64,000 nucleotides of DNA, from contig JABANN010000067.1 of assembly GCA_013115125.1 (NCBI GenBank), forward strand, positions 1-64,000. Direction: 5' to 3'. Position numbers and translations under genes: made by a program. Below the pieces are notes generated by a model. It ran no database searches and had not been told where the DNA came from. It worked only from the letters and a program-made list of their open reading frames with translations. This stretch comes from Perkinsus olseni. Its lineage: Eukaryota > Perkinsozoa > Perkinsida. Below, piece after piece: positions 45,749 to 56,586 of this stretch (position 1 is its first letter; every line of letters starts with the position of its first letter).

Positions 45749-46424
45749 GGCATCAAGAGACGTCATGTTCGGAGACATGCAGACATCTTCGACGCAGCTC
45801 TTCAGAGGGGCTTTGCTCCGCCTCTCTGAACGAGCGGCCGTGAAACTGAGGATATTGCAGGGCTTGCCGTTGCATGCTCATCTCGACACTGACTGTTTAA
45901 CGATTCTAGGCGGTATCATCGACGATATCGGGTCCTTTTCGAAGTCTGCATGATGGTCCGGATCCGTTACAAGGAGCTCATAGTTCCACAGGACCCTTGG
46001 GGCTTCCCCCGACTCCCCACTCTGAAATCTCGGCATTCACAACTCGGTCACGACTCTGGTTGGTTCACATTATTGGAGGCAAGGTCTTGCGGAGTTTTTC
46101 TCAGGGGTATGATGAAGTAAGAGAGCCAGGAAGGCCAGGTGTAAACTCTCCCCGGCAGCAACGGGGCGTTCCTGTGCACAATGGAATGCCGGTAATCGAC
46201 GCTTCCCCACCGCAGCCATTCCGAGCAAACAGTCCAACAGTCAGCAGTGTGGCGAGCGGAAGTCACTGAAAAGCTCGTGTAACGACGCAGAGATTCTCAA
46301 AGCTCGCTGGCAAGAGGAGAAGGCTAATCCGTGGACAGAACAATACCAGCGCTGCGTCGACAGTGACTTCACCTATCTTTTCCGAAAGGAGGATTGGCAC
46401 CACGCGGGTCCATCGTGTACATAA
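45749..46424 (+). CDS. Unrecognised gene divergent from CFAP52
   Basis: ATG at 45749 gives MASRDVMFGDMQTSSTQLFR, then SERAAVKLRILQGLPLHA. After one or more introns come RSFSQGYDEVREPGRPGV and ANSPTVSSVASG, and a GT-AG intron of about 29 bases at 46261-46290 leads to ILKARWQEEKANPWTEQYQR and DSDFTYLFRKEDWHHAG, stop at 46424. Start codons are 83 bases from that of CFAP52 on the opposite strand, so the two share a promoter region. A ciliary role is possible by association only. No domain recognised. Confidence 0.5.
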
Positions 46425-46462
46425 CCACCGGAGACTCATCAGAGTCGAGATCGTCATCAGCC

Positions 46463-47316
46463 AGTGGAGTTAGATACCCGCCTACAGACCACCGTCAGAG
46501 GACGACCTCCAAGAGAGTCAGCACCTGCTGCGATAGCCCCTCGAGCAACGTGCGTCCTCGGGAGAGGCTGCGGGGGCTCCTCGTCAGCGTCGACGACTAC
46601 TGCCCACATAAACAGTGCAGTTTTATCTGTAAGATTCCCTTCTGGCTGAAGTGAAAAGAGCACTGTTAGCCAATTCAGTTTCGAGGTCCAAAACGAAGGC
46701 CACTACCGGCCGACTTACCGCCCAGTCGCTCTGATTGAGGTACACCCCACACAAAACCTCGATGCTCCGCTGCAGCGCCCCGAAGGCACGGCTGTTATAC
46801 AAGCTTGGCCAGTAACGTTGCCGCAGAGTCTCGTTCGTGAATATCTGATTGACGTGCATCATTGATGCAGCATCAAGACAGCGGCCGCTCGAAGGTTCAC
46901 TTTCCACTGCCATTTCTGAAAAGATAGCGCCGATTTCGATGCAGGGTCTGTAGAGAGAAATGCCCTGTAGCCTTCTAGACCTGACAGGGCGTGCCTTGAA
47001 CGACTGATCTGGTAATTGGGATACCCAGTCCTTCGAGGTCTCGGTAAAGATCTGGTGAAATAAGATCCTCACTAAGAGTGGCGGACTGCCACGCTGTCGA
47101 CCAAAGATACTGTACAGTCACCGTCTCCCGGCCGCGCGAGACGATGAGGAAAGCAGAGGAGCTGACGAATGCCAAAAAGTTGGTTAACTTCATATCTGCT
47201 GTGAGCGCACCTAGATACCTGCGGCCCAGAAGAAAGTTCGGCTCGGAAAGTCCCCACGAAGCTGGATGGCAGGCTCTACTGTTAAATACTATCCTGCCGC
47301 ACTCGTCCGTGGGCAT
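46463..47316 (-). CDS. Unrecognised multi-exon gene
   Basis: Likely start ATG at 47316 (MPTDECGRIVFNSRACHPAS), then GLSEPNFLLGRRYLGALTAD and MKLTNFLAFVSS. Further coding-looking segments are MMHVNQIFTNETLRQRYWP and ALQRSIEVLCGVYLNQSDW (46870-46730) and TALFMWAVVVDADEEPPQP (46640-46570), stop possibly at 46463. Exon joins are not settled. It faces the gene ending at 46424, tail to tail, with about 40 bases between. Not recognised. Confidence 0.4.
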
Positions 47317-47425
47317 CTCCTCGAACTTCAAGGCCGAGCATCATCACCAGCACCCGACTAGCGAATTTACCCAACGAAACAGTAGTGACTTATCAGACGT
47401 GGAGAACTTGGTAGAATACAAGAGT

Positions 47426-48345
47426 CTAAGCTGAAGCACCGAGTCCCTTCTTGGCTTGTTTCTGCAACTTCCGCTTCTTCTTCTCCGCTCGCCAGCCCCC
47501 TTCTAGCACTCCTACCTCGGGTATTGAGCAATCTTCGGCTGTTCGAATCTTGCCTGACAGCGAACCCAACTTGCGCGTAACTCATTACTCAAAAAACGAA
47601 GGATGTATTCGATACGTGTCATCTAAAGACTCGTTCGACCGTTCAAGAATTCAGTTTCTACACCATCTTCAGTACACAAAAGAACCCAAATGCGGGGCAT
47701 GCCACCGCCTGCCAACGAGTCGTGAGGCTATTCATTGAATCCTGACAGTTGTGAGTGGGAGATAATCCAGCCATCAACCGCCATCGATCCACGTCAACGA
47801 GCGTTGGAAAAGGCACAACAGCATCCGTGACAACGAGATCCACTTGGGATCCCCCCTAGTACCTCTCTTCCTAACCTTGCGCTCTGATGCTGCCAGCCGC
47901 TCTATCTCCGCAGTCTCCCGATTGATATCAGCTACTGTCATCTAAACCAATAGCTTGAGAATTTGATTTTGGAGGAAGGTTGATACTACTGTCGGATCGA
48001 CCGCCAAGCGGCGAGCTTCCTTCTCGTCAACTAATGCATTACGACCGCCTGAAAGTGCGGATGAGGCTGGTTCGAAGCAGACAAGTCTAGCAGCCTTAGC
48101 AGGCAGTCGCACTTCCCTTACGATGAACACTACGAATCGCTCTACGCTCGCTCTCAAAGGAAGAACCAAGGCATAATCCGACCAGGCACTACGCTTACGC
48201 GCACTGTGCACGTAAGCGGGCACATACGCCAGAGGCGAGTACGGAAGGAAACGAGCTTCTTACTTTTCTTCGCTTTGACCTTCTTCGGGACTAGACTCGA
48301 AAGGTCCTTAACAGTCTTAACTCGATGACGCTTCCGCTTAACCAT
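47426..48345 (-). CDS. Lys/Arg-rich protein, possibly nucleolar
   Basis: ATG at 48345 starts a strongly basic N-terminus (MVKRKRHRVKTVKDLSSLV, KKVKAKKSKKLVSF). Later segments read VRLPAKAARLV and NALVDEKEARRLAVDPTVVS (48110-47950), TVADINRETAEIERLAASER (47940-47885), and a C-terminus LSGKIRTAEDCSIPEVGVLE then AEKKKRKLQKQAKKGLGASA, stop at 47426. The basic ends and charged helices suggest a ribosome-biogenesis factor, with weak likeness to the Efg1 rRNA-processing family. That is a guess. It lies 125 bases downstream of the TFIIE beta stop on the same strand. Intron positions are tentative. Confidence 0.5.
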
Positions 48346-48469
48346 CAGGAATCAGAACTGTTAAAGTCAGCGGTGGACACCCAGAAGAGCAAAACACGGA
48401 AAATGCGTAAGCGAAGCTGTACAATGAGGCCGAAGTGTGACAAATAGTAACGATATGGAACACGTGAAA

Positions 48470-50406
48470 TTAAGGAGAGGGAGTCGATGGTGACGACGGC
48501 GTAGCAATACTCTGCGGCGAGGGGTTGAGTATCTGAACGGCACCCTACCAGGAGCATATCGTACTCCCTTTCCGCCTACCCCAGCCAAATGAGTATTGCT
48601 AACTTTCTCTGGTCGAGAAGACGATCGCTTGTTGCGAGTGCCTCTTTGCCGTCCTCCTCGAGTTTTGCGAACAGGCCTGAAAAGCATGCTTTCCATAAGT
48701 TTCCATACTATGAGATGCTTCTCGAGTTGTACCGATGTAAGACTTCCGCTTGCTGGTTACGACCTTCGTTAGTTGCCTTCTGGATATCAGCCATGCTTGG
48801 CCAAGTCGTATTGAACCACCTACACGCAGCGGTACCCCAACTCCAGTGAGAAGGTAACCCACATTTCCTTGATGTCGCTATCTAGCGCCTTAGCCATGCT
48901 GGTAATCTCATCAGAGTAGAGCCGACCCAGTATAACCCCGAGGTTGCTACGACCTAACAGGTATAGTGATGAGGCTTGTACGCGTATCGGGTTTGCCTAC
49001 ATGCTGGACATCGTTCCTCATTGGAATATAAATCGCACTGCTGTTTCTTCGGCCGAGGTCCACCACCTGACACAGGGCATCTCCCAAATCCCTAAGACCA
49101 TCACTCCAATACTTGCTGCCTTTCTTGCAGCCCCATCACCGGCTGATGCTGCTTGTTCAGCCGCGGCTTGTGCTCGTTCACACTTGATTTGCTTGACATA
49201 GTCAGGGTGCCGCACCCCTCTACAAGCATGTTCCCGCAGCAGACCTATCGAGTGCAGCTGCACGCAACTGCTGAGACTTCGATATTACTCGAGATATCCT
49301 CATCAATTCCCGGGTAACTCTCGAGGAGATTCGGATCCACCATCAGCGTGGGCCGACTATGTAATAACTGCAAAAGTTGCTGCTTGTCCCGGAGGTCGTA
49401 ATGAGGCCTAAAGTAATGGAGCATGCCGTAACTCTCTTCCGGCCATCGTCATGACCACTACCTGAACTTGTATCTTCTAGTAGTGGGGTCGTAGTCGATC
49501 TTTGGGTTATTCTGCAACATCCCAACCACTGCTGGCTGGCCTATAATCCTCTCCCGCGTTGTCCTGAGAACTTACAGCATCAATCACGTGCCCCTCATAG
49601 TAAATCTATCGAGTAGGTAATGAATTGAAGGTAAAATGAGAGATACTAACATCAGGAAGAACCCTTTCGCGATTCAGTCTGGGGTCTGACATTATCTTTC
49701 CGAGCGGCTTTGACTCCCCATCATAATCGACATAGTGCATGCTATAGCAAATTAATATGACAACCGATATAATGAGTACGAGTATGACGTCACGCACTCC
49801 CGAAGCAGGTCTGTGTGATTCTGAGAGGCCTGCTACGAAGCTGCATTCCTTATACTCCTATGCACGATCAGGCAGAAGTGGAGTAATAGATGGTGCTGAC
49901 TTTTCGACGTTAGTTGCATATCGAAGCGGAAATATAAAAGCTCTCAGTACCGACTCAGACACCGCCTACCGCTCTATTTGAGAGTCCGTGAACTCTTGAT
50001 TGGGATGCTGCTTCAGCATATCCAATACGACCTTCACGATGGACTCCACCGGCCGCTGCCCCTTTGCTCCGAACTGATACATTTCCAAAACCGAACTGAG
50101 AGATCACCAATGACCAGAGGGAGCTCAGCGAGTGATGTTTACCACGATCAACAAGGCCTCCCTTGTCTTCACAATGGTGGTAGGGCGAATTTGAAAATTT
50201 TTTGATCCGATCGCGCACGTCATTCTGATCGATTATCCCAGAAGGGTGCTGTTGGGTCGAGCCTTTTATTGCCTTTGCGTACATTGACTCGGAGCGTCCT
50301 TCGACGGATAGGATGGGGTCGGTGGAGCGTCCTCTGCTCTGCCACAGGACTCGTTGAAAAGAATCGGAAAAACACTTCATTTTTTAAGCCTTGCGCTGTT
50401 TTCCAT
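48470..50406 (-). CDS. GTF2E2: Transcription initiation factor IIE subunit beta
   Basis: Exons follow the TFIIE beta core. A basic, poorly conserved N-terminus runs from about 50406 (or ATG at 50380) to 50220. EMYQFGAKGQRPVESIVKVV and LKQHPNQEFTDSQIER (50090-49975) form the first winged helix. GQPAVVGMLQNNPKIDYDPT (49540-49470) joins by a GT-AG intron to PHYDLRDKQQLLQLLHSRPT and DPNLLESYPGIDEDI (49420-49295), the second winged helix. ALDSDIKEMWVTFSLELGY (48900-48845) follows, then a Lys/Arg-rich tail (RPVRKTRGGRQRGTRNKR) ending in NTHLAG, the same ending as the animal protein, and a last exon VQILNPSPQSIATPSSPS with stop at 48470. With TFIIE alpha it recruits TFIIH to RNA polymerase II promoters in the nucleus. 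The start lies in the same CCATGG as the start of the opposite gene. Confidence 0.75.
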
Positions 50407-52650
50407 GGCACCTTTAGTACCTGTAAAGCCGCCTCGGCACGTTCCAGTCACCTACGGCACTGCAGTCAGGGACGGGCCTGTAGTCCCCATGGTCCCCGAG
50501 ATACCCCACGGCAATATCTACATGCAGCAGCACCTTTCACGGTGAGTGATGGTCATATACGTTGGAGTCGCGTATCGAATCATCAGGTCGTATCGGTCCG
50601 GCGCTGCCACACTGGAGAACAAGAAGCTCGAGGAGGTAGTAATGAAGATGGGCATCTGAGCTGCATTGTCGACATGCAGATTAAGTGGAGTAATCGCGTG
50701 GATGAGCTGGATGCTCGGTGGCGGGGCAACGGCTTCAAAGGAGAGATTCAATACATACCGTAGCCCGTGGGCCGCCCTGCCATCGTGAGGTGGTGCTTTA
50801 GGTTTGTGGGTCGAGGCATAGTCCGACCGTTGAAGCGGGATATCGATTTGCAGATGAAGACCTTTGCTAGGGATAACCTGCGGCACTTGAACGACACTCA
50901 GATGCCCTCCGAAAACGCCGTAAGACTTGCAAGAAATTCACTGGAATTCATCGAGTTCTGTGTTAGCTAAGCGCCCTTCGGAAGGCAGTGAGTCTATCCG
51001 CCAGCCACGGTAGGCTGCCCCAGCTAGCAGCTGGTCTGCCTAGTATCAACCCGACCCTCGGCACTCGGGTGGAGGCTTTGCCAACACTCCACGGCCTCAG
51101 GGGTAGCCCTGCTCCTTCGCAACAAGTGAGTAGGCTTCTCCATCAGGCTCGACCCTGCTTGATGCCTGGAGGGGAAGCACGCCTTGGGCTTTATGCCCAC
51201 CGAACCCTTGTAGTGCTCGCTTGGCTGTTATTCGTATCTCCTATGTTGGTTGTCAGGTGTCGGGTCAAACATTGCTGGGCACATTTCCCGTTGCCTGTCT
51301 GAGCATGTTCTTCGACCATGAAGTATTAGGAGACGAAAGTTGTCCAATCGTTGTGATTGTTGCGTTGAGGTCCTTTGCCCGAGCGCTTCAGTTTTCATTA
51401 GCATGCCTAAGGTCAAGTCCGGCACTGTATCCTCTCAGCCTTTACAGTCACCTCAATCCTCAGCCCCCAGGCCTCCAGTCGGAGGAGTAAGTTTTCGAGT
51501 AGAGGACGACGGTCGAGGTTTCATTCTTGGCAGGGTATGAATATCATCATCGTTGAGCGGGTTGGAAGCGCAGAGCTCGCACAACTTCGACTCCCTGAGT
51601 TTTGCATCGATCACATGATGTAGCGCTCCCTCAGTTGGGCTGTTCTGTTGAGCGCCGACAAGGCCTTGTCGCTCCTGAGAGCTGACATGAATTATTTTAG
51701 GATGATGTCTCCGGAGGGTAATGTGGATATGATGCTGAAGCACATCAATTCAGCCATCAAGCCCCGGGTTGCGACGACCATGTGAGGTTGCCATCGGGCC
51801 GTTGGCGTGCTTAAACGAGAATAAGGTACGTGAAAGGGAAGGCTTGTCACGGTATCACAGTAGAGGACTGTGAGGACGGCATGGTTATCGAGGTTGACTG
51901 TTGACCTCGGGTGCCTCGAAGCGCTCGGTGAGCCTCCTTGAAGCATTGTGAGTTGTCCGTTAGTTCGCGTATTGTGTTCATCTCGCTGGTTCCCTACTTT
52001 CGTGTCTTTGTGAATAGTCGTTCGCCATTTTCCTATGGACTCGGCTACCGCAGCGCGATATACGACAACAGTAGCACTCCTGCTGGCTGCTTCATTTATT
52101 GCGCTCGCTTGGATCAAGCTTAGACCGTGGTAATGCGGGTGAACTCGCTGCCTGCACTCGAGGTCTCAGGTGGATTCATTCTAGTACTCGTCAGAAGGCG
52201 CTGGATGAGATCTACGAGGAGTACGAGCTACTACGCCTCGCCAGGAAAGTAGGGTTGAACGTGCGTCCGAGGGTGGGCAGCTTTTATCCAATACTGTAGG
52301 ATATTATATATCACTACTATTGGGCCCTCAGTCGGCATGAGGATCGGGAAGCAGATGTCCATGAAGAGCAAGTCCTGGAGATCGATAAGAAGTTGGATCA
52401 ATGCAGGGCGCACTACAGAGCCGTTGAGAGAGGTGGGTGTTCTGTATTCAGGTGTACTCAGGTCTTCTGTCTCAGGTGAACCGTCGCAGCTCCATGAGGC
52501 TCCGCACTTACCGGTAACCGTCTATGGTAAAGGAACGCCGGGAGATGACCTCACTGCTGGTGATGTTTCTGCGCGCATGCGTCAGTCCTCTAAGGCATCG
52601 TGACAGCATCTTGAAGCCCCCCTGTGTTGTTGAGTTCTTCGTGGACGCTA
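50405..52650 (+). CDS. Unrecognised multi-exon gene (or two genes) with coiled-coil segments
   Basis: ATG at 50405 begins MAPLVPVKPPRHVPVTYG and HGNIYMQQHLSR, followed by GTGAGT and a 45-base intron, then YRSGAATLENKKLEE, a 44-base intron, and IKWSNRVDELDARWRGNGFK. Further coding-like stretches: RDIDLQMKTFARDNLRHLND (50838-50900), MPKVKSGTVSSQPLQSPQSS with GGVSFRVEDDGRGFILGR (51403-51535), MMSPEGNVDMMLKHINSAIK (51701-51765), LDEIYEEYELLRLARKVG (52202-52255) and HEEQVLEIDKKLDQCRAHYR (52362-52425). Helical, charged segments suggest a structural or axonemal protein, but no family is recognised. Some of the later exons may belong to a second gene. The start overlaps that of TFIIE beta on the other strand. 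Confidence 0.4.
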
Positions 52651-52737
52651 GCGATGTACTGCAGTATCTGTCTTTCTTTCTCACCCTCGAGGGCTCATAT
52701 TATCTAGTCAGTCACTTTTTTCCTGTTTCCTCCGGAC

Positions 52738-53910
52738 ATGTTTCGCAACCCTTATGATACCGACTGCATCACCTGGTCGCCCCAGGGCCGCATCTTTCAG
52801 ATAGAGTATGCTATGGAGGCGGTCAAGCAGGGTACTGCCGTTGTGGCCCTCAGAGGAAAGAAACACGCGGTAGGTTGGGCGCGATCTGCGCTATTTATCG
52901 TTTCTGCGCATAGTTTACTTATAAGTGTGACAGCATCCTTACAGCAGTCAATCGACTGTTTGCGGTATTGCGATCTTATTTCATCATTGTTCTGGCCGGA
53001 AGTCTGTCTCTGTCAGGTACTGTGTGCTTTCCGAAGGAGGCAGTCTGAGCTCGCGTCCTACCAGCAAAAGATATTCCGTATAGGCGATCACATCGGCGTC
53101 GCCATCTCTGGTCTCACCGCCGATGCCCGTAAGAGCACTTTTCTGTTTCCATCTTGTGATAATCCGTTGTAAGGTATGCTCTGCTCCTTCATGCGCGACG
53201 AGTGCCTCTCACATAAGTTCACCTATGACACGCCGATGAGCGTTGGAAGGTTGGTCAGCAAAATCGGTGTTGGTGAGTATCCGTGGGCACCTTGCACGCG
53301 GTCAAGCCGCTATCCGTCCTCAGAATCACAGGAGAAGACCCAGGTGGCCAGCAAGCGTCCGTCCGGTGTTGGCCTTCTCGTCGCGGGCTACGACGAGAAC
53401 GGCCCTCATATCTATGAGACCTGCCCCAGTGGAAATATTTTCGAGTAATACGTCGCCGACCATTAGGTCAGGATTCCCGAAGCGATCGTGGTGGTCAGGT
53501 ATTATGCTATGGCCATTGGTGGTCGCTCGCAGTCAGCCAGGACTTACCTCGAGAACAACTACGAGGGTTTCGACAATATCGAGGACCAGAAGGAGCTTCT
53601 CATGCATGGCCTCAAGGCCCTAGCCAAGACGCTTCAGGATGATGCTACGTGAGCATATCAGTGCGTGCTAGCTTTGAAGGTATGAGAGTCTCGTCATGTT
53701 TTGGCTAGACTGACTACGGAGAACTGTAGCATCGCTATCGTCGGTGAGGAGCAGCCTTTCAAGGAGCTGAGTACCGAGGAGCTACAGGGTCTGATTAGCG
53801 ATCTCGATCAGACCAAGGTGAGTCGCTCGTCGCACAGCTACTGAAGGGTTTACGTTTTGTTGTGTCAGCCTGAAGCGACTGGTGCGGCTCCTATGGACAC
53901 ATCTGAGTGA
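52738..53910 (+). CDS. PSMA1: 20S proteasome subunit alpha6 (PSMA1)
   Basis: ATG at 52738 opens [20 protein letters not shown] and [18 protein letters not shown], the alpha-subunit signature. Exon 2 (about 53017-53130) reads [19 protein letters not shown] and GLTADAR; exon 3 (53176-53267) [20 protein letters not shown]; exon 4 [20 protein letters not shown] and CPSGNIFE (to 53447); exon 5 [18 protein letters not shown] and [16 protein letters not shown]; exon 6 [19 protein letters not shown]; and a last exon [13 protein letters not shown] with stop at 53910. Introns are small and canonical. The order and length match PSMA1 throughout. It forms part of the alpha ring of the 20S core in cytoplasm and nucleus; alpha subunits are not catalytic. 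The N-terminus starts directly with the gating residues. Confidence 0.9.
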
Positions 53911-54019
53911 AGAGTGATAACCAGTAAACACCGGTAGCTCTCGATTGTTACCACCGATTGTTGCTGAACCATAAGTTTCAAACTTCGGTAAAGTTCATTA
54001 TTTGTCGAGTTCGAATTTT

Positions 54020-54165
54020 AGTCGGGGCCCCTTGGGTGGCGCGACGGACCCGTGTGAAGTTCACACTGTGAACCGGGTACCAGGTAGACGGGTTCCTGTC
54101 CCGTGACCGGGGCCTTAGGTGGGGACCTAAGTGCCTCAGGTCTTCTCCACACCACCCAGTCGACT
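54020..54165. other. GC-rich cluster of small hairpins
   Basis: Just 3' of the proteasome gene several perfect stem-loops follow one another: GTGTGAAGTTCACAC, overlapping GTTCACACTGTGAAC, ACGGGTTCCTGTCCCGT, and CTTAGGTGGGGACCTAAG. The block is clearly richer in G and C than its surroundings. It has no coding frame and no tRNA T-loop. It may be a structured RNA gene, a small transposon or a 3' processing element. Confidence 0.45.
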
Positions 54166-54795
54166 AAGTTTGGTAATATATAGAAAGGGGTTACACGTGA
54201 GGATCACTGGAGCCATAGTTGATGACTGACGGAATCGTCTCTGATGAGCTTCGATAATTACTCTTTTTTGGGACAAGCCATAGCAGCAGTTGGCGTAAAA
54301 TCTGGTCGTTGGTGTGCAACACATCGTGTGTTGCTGAGCAAGTTGTGAGTTGAGGACCGGGCCTCCACGAAAGGCTAACTGAAAATCTTGCTTGCTTAGA
54401 GTGACTGTGCTTCAAGACCGCTTGTTCCTATATCTAATCGCATATCCTATGTCTAATAACCCGCAAGTTTACTCAGTGATATCACTGATGGACATCACTG
54501 ATCCTGCCTTCGGTCAAGCCAACTAGTGAACCCAACAATTTGATCAGTGAGCACTGGATACATAAATTAAGCCAGTTAGTGGTGGAATTTACTTCACAAC
54601 GAAGTAGTAGTGAGATGATGATTAAGATAACACCCAGCCTCGCCGGGATTATCATAAACAATGATACCAGTAACGATATTTCGATTCTAAACAGTTTTAG
54701 CAGTACAGCAGGTGGTTAAAGAACAGAACACACCCAGACTCCCCGGGTATGAGCGCTCATTAAACCAATAAATCCTGTTGATGATCAACCATCAC
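54166..54795. other. Intergenic, convergent gene ends
   Basis: Lies between the 3' ends of PSMA1 and PGM2. A partly repeated motif, CACCCAGCCTCGCCGGG near 54631 and CACCCAGACTCCCCGGG near 54731, is noticeable. No gene seen. Confidence 0.5.
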
Positions 54796-56586
54796 TTATC
54801 GTCTCTCGAGACCGTTCTTCTCGGGTTGCAAGAAGTTGTTGATGACATCGTTGACCACGACCTCCAAGTTGGCCTTAGCCTGCTCCTCACTCTTCCTGTC
54901 GGACATCTCGCAGTAGTACTTCAGCTTGGGCTCAGTACCGGAACCGCGAAGAGTGACAACGGCATTGTTGTCGAAGTACAATGTGATCATCTGCTGGTCA
55001 GGAGTAGTCGGGAGAACGCTCTTCTTATCGGACATCCTGGAGTCGTAGCCGAGAGTGACATCACGGATACCGGCGATAGTAGAGGAGCCCAAGCTCTTAG
55101 CGTAAGCACCGTTGTTACGGAAAGAGTCGAAGATCTGCTTCATAACCTTGGGGTCATAGCACAAGAAGTAGCCGTTGTTGTTGGCGAAGTAACCAACAGT
55201 CTGACGGAGCTCCTCGAGACGCTCACAGAGAGTGATACCCTTCTCACGACGCCAGTAGTTGGCCATCTCGGCCCACACGGAGGCGGCAGTGACACCATCC
55301 TTATCAGGAACAGCCATGGTCAAAGCGTAACCGATAGCCTCCTCGTAAGCAAGGCAGTGGACGAGCTCGGGGTTCTCCTTGGTGAGCTTGAGGGAAGTGT
55401 TAGCCAACCACTTGAAACCGGTCAAGGTATCAGTGTACTGGCAACCGTAGTGCTTAGCGACAGCGGCGAGCATCTTGGAAGATACAGTCGAGTTGAGAAC
55501 CAAGCACTTCTCAGCGGGGACGCCACGACGGAGAGCCATCAAGATGGAGAAATCGCCGAAGATGGTTCCGATCTCATCACCACTGAACTGATGCCATTCA
55601 CCGTTCTTCTGCTTCTCGCAGGCAGTGAAGCGATCAGAATCAGGATCGTTAGCAATGACGTAATCGCAGTTGTTCTCCTTAGCGAAGGCAAGACACAAGT
55701 TGAGTGCACCCTTCTCCTCGGGATTGGGGAAAGGCACAGTGGGGAACTCCGGATCGGGATGAGCCTGGGGTTCGAAAACCTTAACGCACTCATCAGGGAT
55801 GTTGAACCTCTTGAGGAGACCGGTGGTGAAGGGAAGACCGACACCATGCATGGCGGTGTAGGCGAACTTCAACGTACTCTTCTTGTTCTCCTCGGGGAAG
55901 CGGCAGAGCTCATGATACATCTGATCGAGGTAAGTGGCAAGTACGTCGTCATAGGGGTCAATGATCTTGGAGGTATCCTTAAGATAGCACTCTCCATCAA
56001 CGTTCAGGAGCTCGAGAGCCTCCTTCCAGGGAACGAGGTTCTTGGCAATAGAGGCAGATATGTCACTGTCCATAGGAGGGATAATCTGAGCACCGTTGGC
56101 AGCGTAGACCTTGTAGCCGTTATCCATCTTAGGGTTGTGCGAAGCAGTCACCTGGGCACCAGCACAACAGTTGTTCTTCTTCACCAAGTAGGGGTTGAAA
56201 GGAGTGCAAGTAGTGGCCTTGTCATACAAGTACACCTTGGCGCCCTGGGAGAGGAAGACAGCAGCAGCAACGTGAGCGAAACGCTTGGAGTTGTAACGAC
56301 CATCAAAGCCGAAGACAACACCGCGCTCCGCGAGAGCCTCCTTACCGAACTGACCCTCGAGATACCTGCAGAGACCCTGGGAAGCCTGCATCACAGTGAG
56401 GCAGTTCATACGGTCGAAACCGGCGCCCATACGAGAACGGAGGCCGGCAGTACCGAAGACCAAACGCTTCTCGGGGTTCAAGTGCTGGGCGATATCTTCC
56501 TCGCTAAAGGAAGAGGCCTCATCACGAGTGGCCTTATAGAAATCTAGGGAGAGCCGGTACTGGAGAGCCTCGTTAGATGACGACAT
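54796..56586 (-). CDS. PGM2: Phosphohexomutase of the PGM2 type (phosphoglucomutase/phosphopentomutase)
   Basis: One open frame of 596 codons without introns, ATG at 56586. The four active-site loops of the alpha-D-phosphohexomutases are all present: the phospho-Ser loop TASHNPKMDNGYKVY (about residues 147-161), the metal loop DPDSDR (about 313-318), the sugar loop EEAIGY (about 420) and the phosphate-binding loop RGSGTEPKLKYY (about 553). FGTAGLRSRMGAG near residue 44 and overall length match PGM2 rather than PGM1 or bacterial phosphomannomutase. The enzyme interconverts glucose-1-phosphate and glucose-6-phosphate, and PGM2 members also act on pentose phosphates; it works in the cytosol. No targeting peptide is seen. 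The absence of introns is unusual beside its intron-dense neighbours. Confidence 0.92.
   Translation of the reverse strand: MSSSNEALQYRLSLDFYKATRDEASSFSEEDIAQHLNPEKRLVFGTAGLRSRMGAGFDRMNCLTVMQASQGLCRYLEGQFGKEALAERGVVFGFDGRYNSKRFAHVAAAVFLSQGAKVYLYDKATTCTPFNPYLVKKNNCCAGAQVTASHNPKMDNGYKVYAANGAQIIPPMDSDISASIAKNLVPWKEALELLNVDGECYLKDTSKIIDPYDDVLATYLDQMYHELCRFPEENKKSTLKFAYTAMHGVGLPFTTGLLKRFNIPDECVKVFEPQAHPDPEFPTVPFPNPEEKGALNLCLAFAKENNCDYVIANDPDSDRFTACEKQKNGEWHQFSGDEIGTIFGDFSILMALRRGVPAEKCLVLNSTVSSKMLAAVAKHYGCQYTDTLTGFKWLANTSLKLTKENPELVHCLAYEEAIGYALTMAVPDKDGVTAASVWAEMANYWRREKGITLCERLEELRQTVGYFANNNGYFLCYDPKVMKQIFDSFRNNGAYAKSLGSSTIAGIRDVTLGYDSRMSDKKSVLPTTPDQQMITLYFDNNAVVTLRGSGTEPKLKYYCEMSDRKSEEQAKANLEVVVNDVINNFLQPEKNGLERR

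Noticed and set aside
46394-47434. Plus-strand frames near 46.4 and 47.1 kb
   Set aside because: They oppose more coding-like minus-strand segments and show no domains.
54020-54165. tRNA gene
   Set aside because: Stem-loops are present but no T-loop GGTTCGA motif, no anticodon arm of the right size and no acceptor pairing.
54778-56547. Plus-strand open frame of 589 codons overlapping PGM2
   Set aside because: It mirrors the PGM2 codons almost exactly. The product has no domain and is Leu/Val/Ser-rich as expected from reading C-ending codons backwards.
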